64,000 bases of DNA from Solihabitans fulvus (GCF_008386585.1 NZ_VUOB01000041.1:211292-275291), one strand, 5' to 3'. Shown: positions 50,476 to 59,215, numbered from the stretch's first letter. Made by a program: numbers and translations. Notes: generated from the sequence alone by a model not told the origin.

Positions 50476-51843
50476 GTGCTGCGTCGACTGCTCGCCGTCC
50501 TGGTGCCGTTGCTCGTCGCGCTGGTGTGCGCGCTTGGCGTGCCGCTCGGCACCGCCGTGGTGCAGCGGGAGACCCAGCTCACCTACCTGGACCGGCTCGG
50601 CGACGCAGGCCGGTTCGCCTCGCTGGCCGAGAACGCGCTGGCCTCGGGCCACACAGGTGCGCTGCGCGAGGAGCTGGCCCGCTACGACGACCTGTACGGC
50701 GTGCCGGCCGCGCTGGTGTCCCCGGACAAGCGGGTGCTGCTCGCCTCGCGGTCGAACGTCGACCTGTCCGACCCAGCCGTCGGCAGCGGCCTGGCCGCCG
50801 CGTTCTCCGGCTACCGGGCCGACGCGACCAACGCGGTGTGGCCGTGGCAGAGCGCGCCGCTCGTGGTGGTCGAGCCGGTCGGCCGGGACAGTCAGGTGGT
50901 CGCCGCCGTGGTCACCATCTCGCCGACCGACCGGCTGCGCGGCGACATCCTCGGCGAGTGGGGGTGGCTGGCGCTGATCGGGCTGGTGCCGCTGCTGGCG
51001 GTGGTCGCGGTGGCGTGGCCGGTGTCGCGGTGGGTGCTGCGGCCGGTGCGGCGGCTCGACGAGGCGACCGCGGCCGTGGCGGGCGGCGACCTGGACTCGC
51101 GGGCCGACGAGGTGGCCGGGCCGCCGGAGCTGCGACGGCTCGCGGCGTCCTTCAACACGATGATGGACGCGGTCGGCACGGCGTTGCGGCGGCAGCGGGC
51201 GTTCGTGTCCGACGCCTCGCACCAGCTGCGCAACCCGCTGGCGAGCCTGCGCCTCGCGGTGGAGAACCTGGCCCCGCACGTGCGCGGCGCGGACGGCGAG
51301 GAGGCGCAGCGGATCGCCGTCGAGGAGGCCGAGGAGATGGGCAGGGTCCTCGACGCGCTGCTCGCCGCGACCCGGCTGGACAGCGTCGCGGCGGCCGAGC
51401 CGGTGGCGCTGGACGGGCTGCTCGCCACGCGCGAGCCGGGCTGGCTGGCCTCGGCGCAGCGGGCCGGCCTGCGACTGCGCGTTGAGGTGCCGGGTTGTCT
51501 GCGGGTGCTCGCGTCGCCGGGCGGGCTCGGCAGCGTGCTGGACGAACTGGTCAGCAACGCCGTCCGGCTGTCCGGCGGCACGGAGGTGCTGGTGCGCGCC
51601 GAGGTCGGGCCGTCGGACATCCGGCTGCACGTGGTCGACGACGGCACCGGCCTGTCGGAGCAGGAGCGCGCGGCGGCGCTGCGGCGGTTCTGGCGGGCGC
51701 CCCGGCACCAGAACGTGCCCGGCACCGGTCTCGGCCTGGCGATCTGCGCGGAGCTGGTCGAGTCGGCCGGCGGCACCCTGCGGTTGGTGGCCGCGGAGCC
51801 GAAGGGGCTCGACGTGGTGATCACGCTGCCTGGCGAGGCCTGA
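50476..51843 (+). CDS. Sensor histidine kinase
   Basis: 455 residues. Signal-anchor MLRRLLAVLVPLLVALVCAL, extracytoplasmic sensor (about 30-160), second span WLALIGLVPLLAVVAVAWPV, HAMP-like linker, H-box FVSDASHQLRNPLASLR (about residue 250), N-box VLDELVSNAVRLSG and G-boxes VDDGTGLS and GTGLGLAICAELVES. Cognate kinase of the upstream regulator. The 63-bp 3' end is duplicated downstream. Confidence 0.94.
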   Translation: MLRRLLAVLVPLLVALVCALGVPLGTAVVQRETQLTYLDRLGDAGRFASLAENALASGHTGALREELARYDDLYGVPAALVSPDKRVLLASRSNVDLSDPAVGSGLAAAFSGYRADATNAVWPWQSAPLVVVEPVGRDSQVVAAVVTISPTDRLRGDILGEWGWLALIGLVPLLAVVAVAWPVSRWVLRPVRRLDEATAAVAGGDLDSRADEVAGPPELRRLAASFNTMMDAVGTALRRQRAFVSDASHQLRNPLASLRLAVENLAPHVRGADGEEAQRIAVEEAEEMGRVLDALLAATRLDSVAAAEPVALDGLLATREPGWLASAQRAGLRLRVEVPGCLRVLASPGGLGSVLDELVSNAVRLSGGTEVLVRAEVGPSDIRLHVVDDGTGLSEQERAAALRRFWRAPRHQNVPGTGLGLAICAELVESAGGTLRLVAAEPKGLDVVITLPGEA

Positions 51844-51933
51844 TGGCAGCGGGTTGTGGACAGCGAACGTCTCGACGTGGTGATCACGCTGCCCGCCGAG
51901 GCCTGACTACAGCAGGTTGTGGACAGCGAACGC
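51808..51933 (+). repeat. 63-bp tandem duplication across the kinase stop codon
   Basis: Units 51808-51870 and 51871-51933 share 56 of 63 bases, beginning CTCGACGTGGTGATCACGCT. The kinase stop (51841-51843) is in the first; the second keeps a frame and an equivalent TGA. Each unit contains TGTGGACAG, close to a DnaA box, and an exact TTGTCCACA follows at 51959-51967. Confidence 0.95.
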
Positions 51934-52078
51934 AGTGGTCACAGCCGGCCGCCGCGAGTTGTCCACAGCCGACCGCGACTCGCGCCTCGTTGCGTCATGG
52001 GTGCCGATAGCCTGGTCAAGGGCACGGCCCCCTAGGGAAGGGCGGGGTCTACCTGGGCCATTCCGTCGGTCGAAGATC

Positions 52079-52084
52079 TAAGAT
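52079..52084 (+). promoter_or_regulatory. -10 box TAAGAT, near-leaderless metallohydrolase gene
   Basis: Seven bases before the GTG at 52092; it overlaps the competing ATG at 52083, which argues for the GTG. Confidence 0.45.
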
Positions 52085-52091
52085 GAGTGGC

Positions 52092-52706
52092 GTGCGATTG
52101 ATCAAGTACAGCCACGCTTGTGTCCGGTTGGAGCAGGACGATCGGGTGCTGGTCATCGATCCCGGCGTCTGGTCGGAGGCGGAGGCCCTGATCGGCGTGA
52201 CCGATGTGCTCATCACCCATGAGCACGCCGACCATGTCGACCTCGACAGGCTCAAGGCCGCCGAGGGGGTGCGGATCTTCGCGCCGGCCGAGGCGGCAGC
52301 GCAGGCGACCGAGTTGGGCGAGCGCGTCGTGACCGTCGCCGCCGGCGAGGACTTCACCGCTGGCGGGTTCTCGGTTCGTGCCGTCGGCGGGCTGCACGCG
52401 GAGATCTTCGACGGGCTGCCGGGCTGCGCCAACCTCGGCTACATCGTCGAAGGCGTCTACCACCCCGGCGACTCGTTCTTCGTCCCGGACGAAGAGGTCG
52501 ACACGCTGCTCGTGCCCGCGGCGGGGCCGTGGTTCAAGCTCGGCGAGGCGCTCGAGTTCACGCGCGCGGTCAAGCCCGCCCGCGCCTTCCCGATCCACGA
52601 CGCTCCCCTGAACGATCTCGGCAAGAGCAACGTCGACGGGTGGATGGACTTCAAGGGCGACACGCAGTACGCGCGCCTTGGCACGGGCGAGTCGACGACG
52701 TGGTGA
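52092..52706 (+). CDS. UlaG-like metallo-beta-lactamase fold hydrolase
   Basis: About 204 residues, begins (V)RLIKYSHACVRLEQDDRVLV as relatives do. Metal ligands in LITHEHADHVD (HxHxDH), later His in GGLHAEIFD, Asp in YHPGDSFFVP and His in FPIHDAPLN. Related actinobacterial proteins are annotated only as metal-dependent hydrolases. GTG 52092 is chosen over ATG 52083 from the -10 position and family N-terminus. Confidence 0.88.
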   Translation: MRLIKYSHACVRLEQDDRVLVIDPGVWSEAEALIGVTDVLITHEHADHVDLDRLKAAEGVRIFAPAEAAAQATELGERVVTVAAGEDFTAGGFSVRAVGGLHAEIFDGLPGCANLGYIVEGVYHPGDSFFVPDEEVDTLLVPAAGPWFKLGEALEFTRAVKPARAFPIHDAPLNDLGKSNVDGWMDFKGDTQYARLGTGESTTW

Positions 52707-52736
52707 CCGGGCGGGCCCTGCGACGCGGGGCCCGTC

Positions 52737-53672
52737 TCACCTCTTCGCGTTGCGGAACCAGCGTTGCGCGCCGGGGTGCAGCGGCACCGGGCCGGTGGCG
52801 ATGCCCGTCCGCACGTTGATCCGGCTCGCCTCGGGGTGCCCCGCGGCGATCCGCGCCGACTCGGTGAAGACCGTGCCGGTCACCACCTCGACCACGTCGT
52901 CCGGCAGGTCGGCGCGCACCAGCAGCAGGTTCGGCACGGCGACGGTCGGGCACGGCGGCAGGTCGCCGTACGTGGTGGTCGGGATCGTCGCCGGCAGATA
53001 CGGCCCCGAGACGGCACCGGCCAGCGTCTCCGCCTCGTGCGACAGCGGCACGAGCCGCACCGGGAACCTGTCGAGCAGCCCGGTAATCGCCGGGGTCGGG
53101 ATGCCGGTGAGGGTCAGGAACGCCTCGATCCGGCCGGCCTCCAGCGCGGCCGAGGAGTCGGCCTGGTTCAGCCGCACCCCGTTGACCTGGACGCCGAGCA
53201 GCCGCAGCAGCCGCGTGCCGGTGAACTCCGTGCCGGACCCGGTGGCGCCCAACGACACCGTGCGGCCGGCCAGGTCGGCGAGCGCGCGGATCGGCGAACC
53301 TGCCGGCACCACCAGGTGCAGGAAGCTGTCGTAGAGCCTGGCAACGGCCCGAATCCCCGGGTCGGGGCTGCTGTTGTCGGTGTTGAGGACCGCGTCCAGG
53401 GACGAGAGGGCCAGCTGGACCGCGCCGGAGACGAGCAGCTGCTGGTTCTGCACCGACGCGCTGCTCGGCCTGGCGCGCACCCTGGTGTCCGGCAGGTGCC
53501 GGGCCAGCGCGTCCGCCAGCGCGGCGCCGATCTCGCGGAACACCGCGCCCTCCGGCCCGGTGGCCAGGACCAGTTCGGCCGGACCCGGCTGCCGGCCGAG
53601 CGTGCACCCGCTCAGTGCGGCGGCTGCCGCGCCGAGCAGCACCGCGCGGCGGCTCACCGGGTGACGGAACAC
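52737..53672 (-). CDS. TAXI-family TRAP solute-binding lipoprotein
   Basis: 311 residues. Twin-Arg signal (SRRAVLLGAAAAALSGC) with lipobox Cys, so it is exported folded and lipid-anchored. VLATGPEGAVFREIGAALAD and GTEFTGTRLLRLLG are TAXI features. No TRAP membrane subunit (DctQM) is in the window. Its neighbours, a two-component system and a dicarboxylate symporter, suggest it may act as a sensor accessory for carboxylates. TAACCT is six bases before the GTG. Confidence 0.87.
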   Translation of the reverse strand: MFRHPVSRRAVLLGAAAAALSGCTLGRQPGPAELVLATGPEGAVFREIGAALADALARHLPDTRVRARPSSASVQNQQLLVSGAVQLALSSLDAVLNTDNSSPDPGIRAVARLYDSFLHLVVPAGSPIRALADLAGRTVSLGATGSGTEFTGTRLLRLLGVQVNGVRLNQADSSAALEAGRIEAFLTLTGIPTPAITGLLDRFPVRLVPLSHEAETLAGAVSGPYLPATIPTTTYGDLPPCPTVAVPNLLLVRADLPDDVVEVVTGTVFTESARIAAGHPEASRINVRTGIATGPVPLHPGAQRWFRNAKR

Positions 53673-53678
53673 CGGCGC

Positions 53679-53684
53679 AGGTTA
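53679..53684 (-). promoter_or_regulatory. -10 box TAACCT, leaderless TAXI gene
   Basis: Minus-strand box six bases before the GTG at 53672. Confidence 0.55.
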
Positions 53685-53830
53685 ACCCGACCGTCACCCC
53701 GTGGCCGATTCGTGACCACTCTTTTCGTCAGGGCAGCCCCAAGTTTCCGCGAGGTGACTTGCACGTTGCGCGCAACGTGCCGAGGATCACCGCCCAGCCC
53801 CTTGTGTGACGTCAACTCTAGGAGGACGCG

Positions 53831-55153
53831 GTGGCCGCCACCGACCTCGGGAACCCGAGCCGGGTTCGCAAGCCGCTCTACCGGCACCTGTACTTCTGGG
53901 TGCTGGCCGCGATCGTGCTCGGCGTGGTCGTCGGCCTCGTCTTCCCCGCGCAGGCCAGCCAGCTCAAGTGGCTGGCGGACCTGTTCGTGAACCTGGTGAA
54001 GATGGTGATCGCGCCGACCATCTTCTGCACGATCGTCGTCGGCATCGCGGGCCTCGGGAACCTGGCCAAGGCCGGCGGCCTCGCGCTGCGCACGATCCTC
54101 TACTTCACCGCGATGACGACCCTGGCCCTGACCATCGGGCTGATCGTGGTGAACGTGCTCAAGCCGGGGCACGGCCTCGGCATCAAGGTCAACGAGAAGA
54201 CGGCGGCAGCCACCCTCGACCAGGCCAAGGCGAGCAGCGAGGGTGTCACGGACTTCATCCTCAGCCTGGTGCCGAAGTCGTTCGTCAGCGCGTTCACCGA
54301 CGGCCAGCTGATCCAGGTGCTGGTGGTGGCCGTGCTGGTGGCCGTCGCGTTGGCGTCGATGGGCGAGCGTGGCGCGAAGGTCGTCTCCGCGCTGGACACC
54401 GTCGCGAAGGTGATGTTCGGCGTCATCAAGGTCATCATGTATGCGGCGCCGATCGGCGCGTTCGGCGGAATCGCCTACACCGTCGGCAAGTTCGGCAGCC
54501 AGGTGCTGACCGGCCTCGCCTTCCTGATGGGCGCGTTTTACCTGACCTGCGCGCTGTTCATCGTGGTGGTGCTTGGCGTGATCTGCCGGCTGTGCGGGTT
54601 CAGCGTGTTCAAGTTCCTGCGCTACATCAAGGACGAGATCCTGATCGTGCTCGGCACCTCCTCCAGCGAGTCGGTGCTGCCGAGGATGCTGGTCAAGCTG
54701 GAGGCGGCCGGCGCGAAGAAGTCCGTGGTGGGACTGACGATTCCGACCGGCTACTCGTTCAACCTCGACGGCACCTGCATCTACCTGACGATGGGCGCGA
54801 TCTTCATCGCGCAGGCCACCGGGCACGACATCTCGCTCGGCACGCAGATCGGGCTGCTGCTGTTCATGTTGTTGTCCAGCAAGGGCGCGGCGGGCGTGAC
54901 GGGCGCCGGCCTGGTCACGCTGGCGGCGTCGCTCCAGGCGTTCGGCGGGGTGATTCCCGCCGTCGGCATCGCGCTGATCGTCGGTATCGACCGGTTCATG
55001 TCCGAGGCGCGGGCGATCACCAACGTGATCGGCAACGGCATCGGCACGCTGGTCGTGGCGCGCTGGCAGAACGAGCTGGACCGCGAGCGCCTCGCCGAGG
55101 TGCTGAACAATCCGTCCACTGTGGACGTTGATGCCCTGATGAAGGCCGCCTGA
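53831..55153 (+). CDS. dctA: C4-dicarboxylate/cation symporter
   Basis: 440 residues, glutamate-transporter fold. Signature GTSSSESVLPRML forms HP1, YSFNLDGTCIYL lies in TM7, and the HP2 region SKGAAGVTGAGLVTLAASL follows. It imports succinate, fumarate or malate with Na+ or H+. GGAGGA at 53821-53826 precedes the GTG. A GTCCACTGTGGAC palindrome lies at 55114-55126. Terminator follows. Confidence 0.93.
   Translation: MAATDLGNPSRVRKPLYRHLYFWVLAAIVLGVVVGLVFPAQASQLKWLADLFVNLVKMVIAPTIFCTIVVGIAGLGNLAKAGGLALRTILYFTAMTTLALTIGLIVVNVLKPGHGLGIKVNEKTAAATLDQAKASSEGVTDFILSLVPKSFVSAFTDGQLIQVLVVAVLVAVALASMGERGAKVVSALDTVAKVMFGVIKVIMYAAPIGAFGGIAYTVGKFGSQVLTGLAFLMGAFYLTCALFIVVVLGVICRLCGFSVFKFLRYIKDEILIVLGTSSSESVLPRMLVKLEAAGAKKSVVGLTIPTGYSFNLDGTCIYLTMGAIFIAQATGHDISLGTQIGLLLFMLLSSKGAAGVTGAGLVTLAASLQAFGGVIPAVGIALIVGIDRFMSEARAITNVIGNGIGTLVVARWQNELDRERLAEVLNNPSTVDVDALMKAA
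55114..55126. repeat. GTCCACTGTGGAC palindrome, copy 4 (in dctA)
   Basis: Perfect 13-bp palindrome encoding Ser-Thr-Val-Asp near the dctA 3' end. Confidence 0.9.
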
Positions 55154-55200
55154 CAAGGTTTCCCGCCGGACTTACGACAGGATCCCGCGAACAGCCGAGA

Positions 55201-55250
55201 GGCCAGGCTACCGGCGACTGAGTTGCCGGTAGCCTGGCCGTTCCTGTTGC
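55201..55250 (+). terminator. Terminator after dctA
   Basis: 15-bp perfect stem (55201-55215 with 55225-55239), 9-base loop, then GTTCCTGTTG. Confidence 0.75.
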
Positions 55251-55393
55251 TGCCCACTGGGATGGTGGACCGCACAGTGAACCAACAGGCGTCCAGATTG
55301 GACTCGGTGGACGCGGCCTCGTCTATCGTCTCTCGCGGTGCCACCATTGTCGATCAGCCCAGCAGGGCCTACGGAAGCGAGCCAGTCGGTCGA

Positions 55394-56686
55394 ATGAACG
55401 CCCTGTTTCTCGTGATCGCGGTCGCACTCATGGTCCGGTCGCTGACGGCGTCACGCCTGGACCGGTGGAATATCGGGGCGCCGCTGATCATGGTGCTGGC
55501 CGGAGTCGGAGTCGGCATCGTCAACGAGCACTCGATCGCGGCCTTGCTGAACACCCAGGGAATGCAGCAGGCAGCGGAGATCATCCTTGCTGTACTGCTG
55601 TTCACCGACGCCACGGAGGTGCGCGGAGGGCGACTGTGGGGCGGCTCGCCGGGGCCGGTCGCCAGAGTGCTGCTACTGGCGCTCCCGCTGAGCCTCGGGC
55701 TGGCGATGGTTCTGGGCTGGCTGCTGTTCCCCGGCCTGCCCTGGCCCGTGCTGCTGTTGATCGCCGGGGTCGTGGTGCCGACCGACTTCGCCCCAGCCGA
55801 ACGCCTGGTCCGTGATCGCGGGCTGCCCACGCATGTGCGCAGCGTGCTCAATGTGGAGAGTGGCTACAACGATGGAATCGTCTCCCCGCTCTTCCTCTTC
55901 GCGTTGATCCTGGCGGGCGATCACGACCAGGCACGCACGCCGCTGGCCGCCCTGGGAACCGCCGTGCCCTTCGCGCTCAAGGCTGTCGGCGTCGGTGTGG
56001 TGCTCGGGACCGTCCTGGCGGTGCTGATGGACCGGGCACACCGTGCCGGCTGGATGACAGGCCAGTCCGGACGCATCGCGATTCTGCTGGCTCCGTTGCT
56101 GACCTACACGGTGACCGTCGGCATCGACGGCAACGGCTTTGTCGCCTCCTTCGTCTGCGGTATCGCCTTCCGCTATGTACACAGGCTGATCAAGGTGCGT
56201 CGCCTCCGCCGTGCGCCGGCCGACCGAGGCATGGACCGCGCGCGTGCCTTGCGTGAGGACTTCCACCTGCTGGAGGACTTCACCACGGTGCTGACCATGA
56301 CGATGTGGTTCATGGTGGGAGTCGCTGCCGTGCTCGTGGTCACGATCGGGGTGTCGTGGCAGGTGGTCCTGTTCTGCGTGGCGGCGCTCACCGTGGTCCG
56401 CCTGGTGCCCGTGCTCATCTCGCTGATCGGCTCGGGATTCTCTCCGCGTGAGCGCTTGCTCGTCGGCGTGCTGGGACCACGTGGCACGACGTCGATCGTG
56501 TTCGGGCTGTTGGCGTTCAACCGCCTGCCGGAGGGCACCGTCGCCGACAACATCCTCAACATCACCGTGATGTGCGTCCTCGGAAGCGTGCTGGTGCACG
56601 GCCTTGGCGCCAGGCCGGCGACACGACTCCTGATGAGGACACGCAAGCCCGGCCCGGCGACCACGGCCCCGGAACACCCGGCCTGA
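55394..56686 (+). CDS. CPA1-type cation/proton antiporter
   Basis: 430 residues, about 12 spans. Opens MNALFLVIAVALMVRSLTAS; VVVPTDFAPAERLVRD corresponds to the TDP-containing TM5 of NhaP antiporters, and NVESGYNDGIVSPLFLFAL to the ND site (TM6). FGLLAFNRLPEG and GTTSIVFG are further CPA1 marks. Exchanges Na+ or K+ for H+. No ribosome site precedes the ATG; the residues further upstream do not look like membrane protein. Confidence 0.88.
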   Translation: MNALFLVIAVALMVRSLTASRLDRWNIGAPLIMVLAGVGVGIVNEHSIAALLNTQGMQQAAEIILAVLLFTDATEVRGGRLWGGSPGPVARVLLLALPLSLGLAMVLGWLLFPGLPWPVLLLIAGVVVPTDFAPAERLVRDRGLPTHVRSVLNVESGYNDGIVSPLFLFALILAGDHDQARTPLAALGTAVPFALKAVGVGVVLGTVLAVLMDRAHRAGWMTGQSGRIAILLAPLLTYTVTVGIDGNGFVASFVCGIAFRYVHRLIKVRRLRRAPADRGMDRARALREDFHLLEDFTTVLTMTMWFMVGVAAVLVVTIGVSWQVVLFCVAALTVVRLVPVLISLIGSGFSPRERLLVGVLGPRGTTSIVFGLLAFNRLPEGTVADNILNITVMCVLGSVLVHGLGARPATRLLMRTRKPGPATTAPEHPA

Positions 56687-56782
56687 CCTGGTAGCCACAG
56701 GCGGGGTGAGGACACCGCGACGGCATGAGCACTGCTCAGTACCGGGTGATCCGCATCCCTGCGGCGCGGATCACCCGTTCGG

Positions 56783-56788
56783 TACGCT
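56783..56788 (+). promoter_or_regulatory. -10 box TACGCT, leaderless monooxygenase gene
   Basis: Six bases before the GTG at 56795. Confidence 0.55.
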
Positions 56789-56794
56789 CCCGTC

Positions 56795-58084
56795 GTGCGT
56801 GATCATCCGCTGGGCGCGACCGCGACTGGGATGTCCCCGTTGTGCTGGCACGCCGATGTCGTGATCGTCGGCGGTGCCGTCGCCGGCGCAAGCACTGCTC
56901 ACGCGCTCGCCGCGCTGGGCGTGTCCTGTGTGCTGCTGGAGCGCACTGTGGATTTCCCTGAACTCAACCGAGGCGACGTCATCCAACCGCTGTCTCTTGG
57001 GCTGCTCCGCAAGTGGGGAGTGCTGCCAAGGATTGAGGCGATGGGCGGCTACCCGGTGGTGGCGTCCGGCTACTTCCACCGTCAGCACGGGTTTCTCGGC
57101 GAATGGGGATTCGCCGATCTCGACACCGCCCATCCGCACCAGACGGTGTTGCGGCACACGAATCTGCACCGTGCCCTGTACGCCGCGTTCGCCGACCGAG
57201 CGAGCCTCGTGACGGTGCGGCGTGGAGCACAGGTGAGCACGCTTCTGCTCGACGGTCCCGGTGACGTCGTGCGCGGTGTCGGCGGCACGATCGACGGCAA
57301 ACCCTTCCGTGCCACCGGCAGGGTCGTGGTGGCCGCGGACGGAGCGGGGTCGAGGCTGCGCCGGTTCGCCGGGATCGAGGTCGACCAGGCCCACGACTAC
57401 GTCCACGAGTACCTGATGCCGATGTGCCCCCGTCCGGACGTGCCGGAGCTCGAGCACCGCACGATGCGCTACGTCGGCGCCGAGGGCCTCACGATGATCA
57501 TCCCGCTCGACGGCGGCGCCGAGGTACGGGTGCCCTTCCAGATCCCGGTGGCCGAGGAGGCGTACTGGAAGTCGCTGACGCCGGGGCAGCTGTGGCAACG
57601 GATGGTGGCCCGCGCCCCGGTGCTCGACGGTGCTCCCGGGCCGGTGACCGGCGGCGTGCACACCTACCGGATCCACCTTCGCCACGCGCAGCGTTACGTC
57701 GAGGGCCGGATCTGTCTGGTCGGCGACGCCGCGCACGTCGTGCCGCCAACGGTGGCGCAGGGCATGAACATGGCGATGCTCGACGCGGACGTGCTGGCCG
57801 CTGTCATCCGGCGCAGCCTCCACGAGGACGACGTCGAACACGGGCTGGGGCTCTACGACCAGCTGCGCCGCCCGGTGAACGCCGCGGTGTTGGCGGCGTC
57901 GCACGAGCAGACCCTGGCGCAGGCCGCGACCGGCCCGGCCGTTGACGAGCACGTGCTGCGCGACCACGCGTGGCTGGCCGACCCACAGCGATGCAGGGAG
58001 GTGGCCGAGCGCGTCGCAGGCCTGCGTAACCCGACTGCCGAACAACTCGGGATCCTTGACTCACAAGGAGAAACGCTCCCATGA
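56795..58084 (+). CDS. FAD-dependent monooxygenase (class A flavoprotein)
   Basis: 429 residues. FAD site VVIVGGAVAGASTAHALA, a DG-type motif (VVAADGAGSRLRRF) and the second FAD motif LVGDAAHVVPPTVAQGMNMA. Such enzymes hydroxylate aromatic rings or act as halogenase/epoxidase relatives using NAD(P)H; the sequence resembles squalene-epoxidase/PHBH-type members. The gene ends next to an IS5 remnant, so nearby pathway genes may have been lost. Confidence 0.88.
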   Translation: MRDHPLGATATGMSPLCWHADVVIVGGAVAGASTAHALAALGVSCVLLERTVDFPELNRGDVIQPLSLGLLRKWGVLPRIEAMGGYPVVASGYFHRQHGFLGEWGFADLDTAHPHQTVLRHTNLHRALYAAFADRASLVTVRRGAQVSTLLLDGPGDVVRGVGGTIDGKPFRATGRVVVAADGAGSRLRRFAGIEVDQAHDYVHEYLMPMCPRPDVPELEHRTMRYVGAEGLTMIIPLDGGAEVRVPFQIPVAEEAYWKSLTPGQLWQRMVARAPVLDGAPGPVTGGVHTYRIHLRHAQRYVEGRICLVGDAAHVVPPTVAQGMNMAMLDADVLAAVIRRSLHEDDVEHGLGLYDQLRRPVNAAVLAASHEQTLAQAATGPAVDEHVLRDHAWLADPQRCREVAERVAGLRNPTAEQLGILDSQGETLP

Positions 58085-58094
58085 CTGATGCCGG

Positions 58095-58470
58095 CCCACG
58101 GAGATCGGAGCGCGGATGCACATGCGAGCCGTCGACCGCGGCCCGGGAAAGGTCCAGCAGGTCGGCGGCCCGCAACTCGGCCAGCAACACCTCATGCAGC
58201 TGCTGCCAGACCTCGGCCTCGTTCCAGTCGCGCAGCCGCCGCCAGCACGTCATGCCCGAGCCGAAGCCCAGCTCCTGCGGCAGGAACTCCCACCGGATCC
58301 CGGTGTACAGCACGAACAGGATGCCGTTCAGCGCCTTGCGGTCGTCCACACGCGGCCGGCCCGGATACCTCGGATTGCGTTTCACCTGCGGCAACAGCGG
58401 CTCGATCCGCTCCCATCGGCCGTCATTGACCTCCCAGGGCCGACGTGTGCTCTTCTTCGTCTCGGCTGCC
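58095..58470 (-). pseudogene. IS5-family transposase, N-terminal remnant
   Basis: Minus-strand frame reads RRPWEVNDGRWERIEPLLPQ, then RYPGRPRVDDRKALNGILFV, GFGSGMTCWRRLRDWNEAEVW and RAAVDGSHV, the N-terminal third (DUF4096 region) of IS5-type transposases. No proper start codon is seen and the DDE catalytic part is gone after SHV, where the monooxygenase 3' end begins. Confidence 0.85.
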
Positions 58471-58554
58471 GCACACCTCCGGCAGCATCAACGATGCCTG
58501 ACACACACCACATTCCCGCAGGTCAGACAGCCCAATTTTGTTAGGAGTTCTTAG
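58095..58554 (-). mobile_element. IS5-family element fragment with one surviving end
   Basis: Comprises the transposase remnant and its upstream flank, ending at GTTAGGAGTTCTTAG (58540-58554). That end word is almost the same as the reverse complement of the word at 63978-63994. The other end and most of the transposase are deleted. Confidence 0.65.
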
Positions 58555-59110
58555 GGCGGAGGCCGGCGCAGGCGATGGCGGCCAGGCTGCCGGCCTGCCT
58601 GCCGGCCGGCGCCTGTCGTTCCATGGCCAGGCAGCCGATCATGACTGCCCGCAGGTCCGCGATGTCGACGTCCGTGCGGACCGCGCCCGCGTCCTGGGCG
58701 CGGGCCAGCAGCCGGCCGAACGCCGGGCGGAAGCGCGACTCGTGGCCCCACACCGTCGCGGGGCTGATCCCGGCGTCGCCCTCGATGGCGTCGCAGAGCG
58801 CCAGGTTGAGCAGCGCCCGTTCGATCATCCTGCCGAAGAAGCCGTAGAACGCGGCGTCGGGATCCGGTGCGTCGGCGGCGGCCTCGGCGTCCGTCGTGAG
58901 CTGGTTCAGCCGGTCGGTCATCAGCGCCCCGAACAGCGCGTCCTTGGTGGGGAAGTGCCGGTAGACGGTGCCGACGCCGACGCCAGCCCGCCGGGCGATC
59001 TCGTCGAACGAGACGCCGACACCCTCCTCGGCGAACGCGGTTTCGGCGGTCTCCAACACTCGCAAACGATTGCGCGCCGCGTCCGCGCGCAGCGGCTTCT
59101 CGGTCGTCAC
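58541..59110 (-). CDS. TetR-family regulator, C-terminus altered by the IS end
   Basis: 189 residues from the GTG at 59110. Helix-turn-helix VLETAETAFAEEGVGVSFDE ... AGVGVGTVYRHFPTKDALF. GGGAGG lies nine bases before the GTG. The last codons and TAA lie in the IS terminal word, so the native C-terminus was probably replaced by a few residues. Divergent from the NmrA-like gene, with two palindromes between them. Confidence 0.88.
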   Translation of the reverse strand: MTTEKPLRADAARNRLRVLETAETAFAEEGVGVSFDEIARRAGVGVGTVYRHFPTKDALFGALMTDRLNQLTTDAEAAADAPDPDAAFYGFFGRMIERALLNLALCDAIEGDAGISPATVWGHESRFRPAFGRLLARAQDAGAVRTDVDIADLRAVMIGCLAMERQAPAGRQAGSLAAIACAGLRPKNS

Positions 59111-59138
59111 TGGTCGGACCTCCCGGTGGTTGACAAAC

Positions 59139-59152
59139 GGAGAGAGCTCTCC
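59139..59152. promoter_or_regulatory. Operator candidate (GGAGAGAGCTCTCC)
   Basis: Perfect 14-bp palindrome just downstream of a TTGACA (59130-59135) on the plus strand, between tetR and the NmrA-like gene. Confidence 0.6.
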
Positions 59153-59165
59153 ATATCGTCTAAGT

Positions 59166-59179
59166 GGAGCGCGTTCTCC
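59166..59179. promoter_or_regulatory. Second operator candidate (GGAGCGCGTTCTCC)
   Basis: Matches the first at 11 of 14 positions; centres 27 bp apart. Together they fill the divergent promoter region. Confidence 0.5.
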
Positions 59180-59215
59180 GATTCTATCGCCCACAGGTTT
59201 CCACAGGGAGAGTCC

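Noticed and set aside
51855..51967. Replication origin suggested by three DnaA-box-like words
   Set aside because: Two are one-mismatch and lie in a gene-end duplication; no dnaA, dnaN, gyr or AT-rich unwinding region is nearby.
52083..52091. ATG at 52083 as start of the metallohydrolase
   Set aside because: It overlaps the TAAGAT box; the GTG at 52092 fits both promoter spacing and the family N-terminus.
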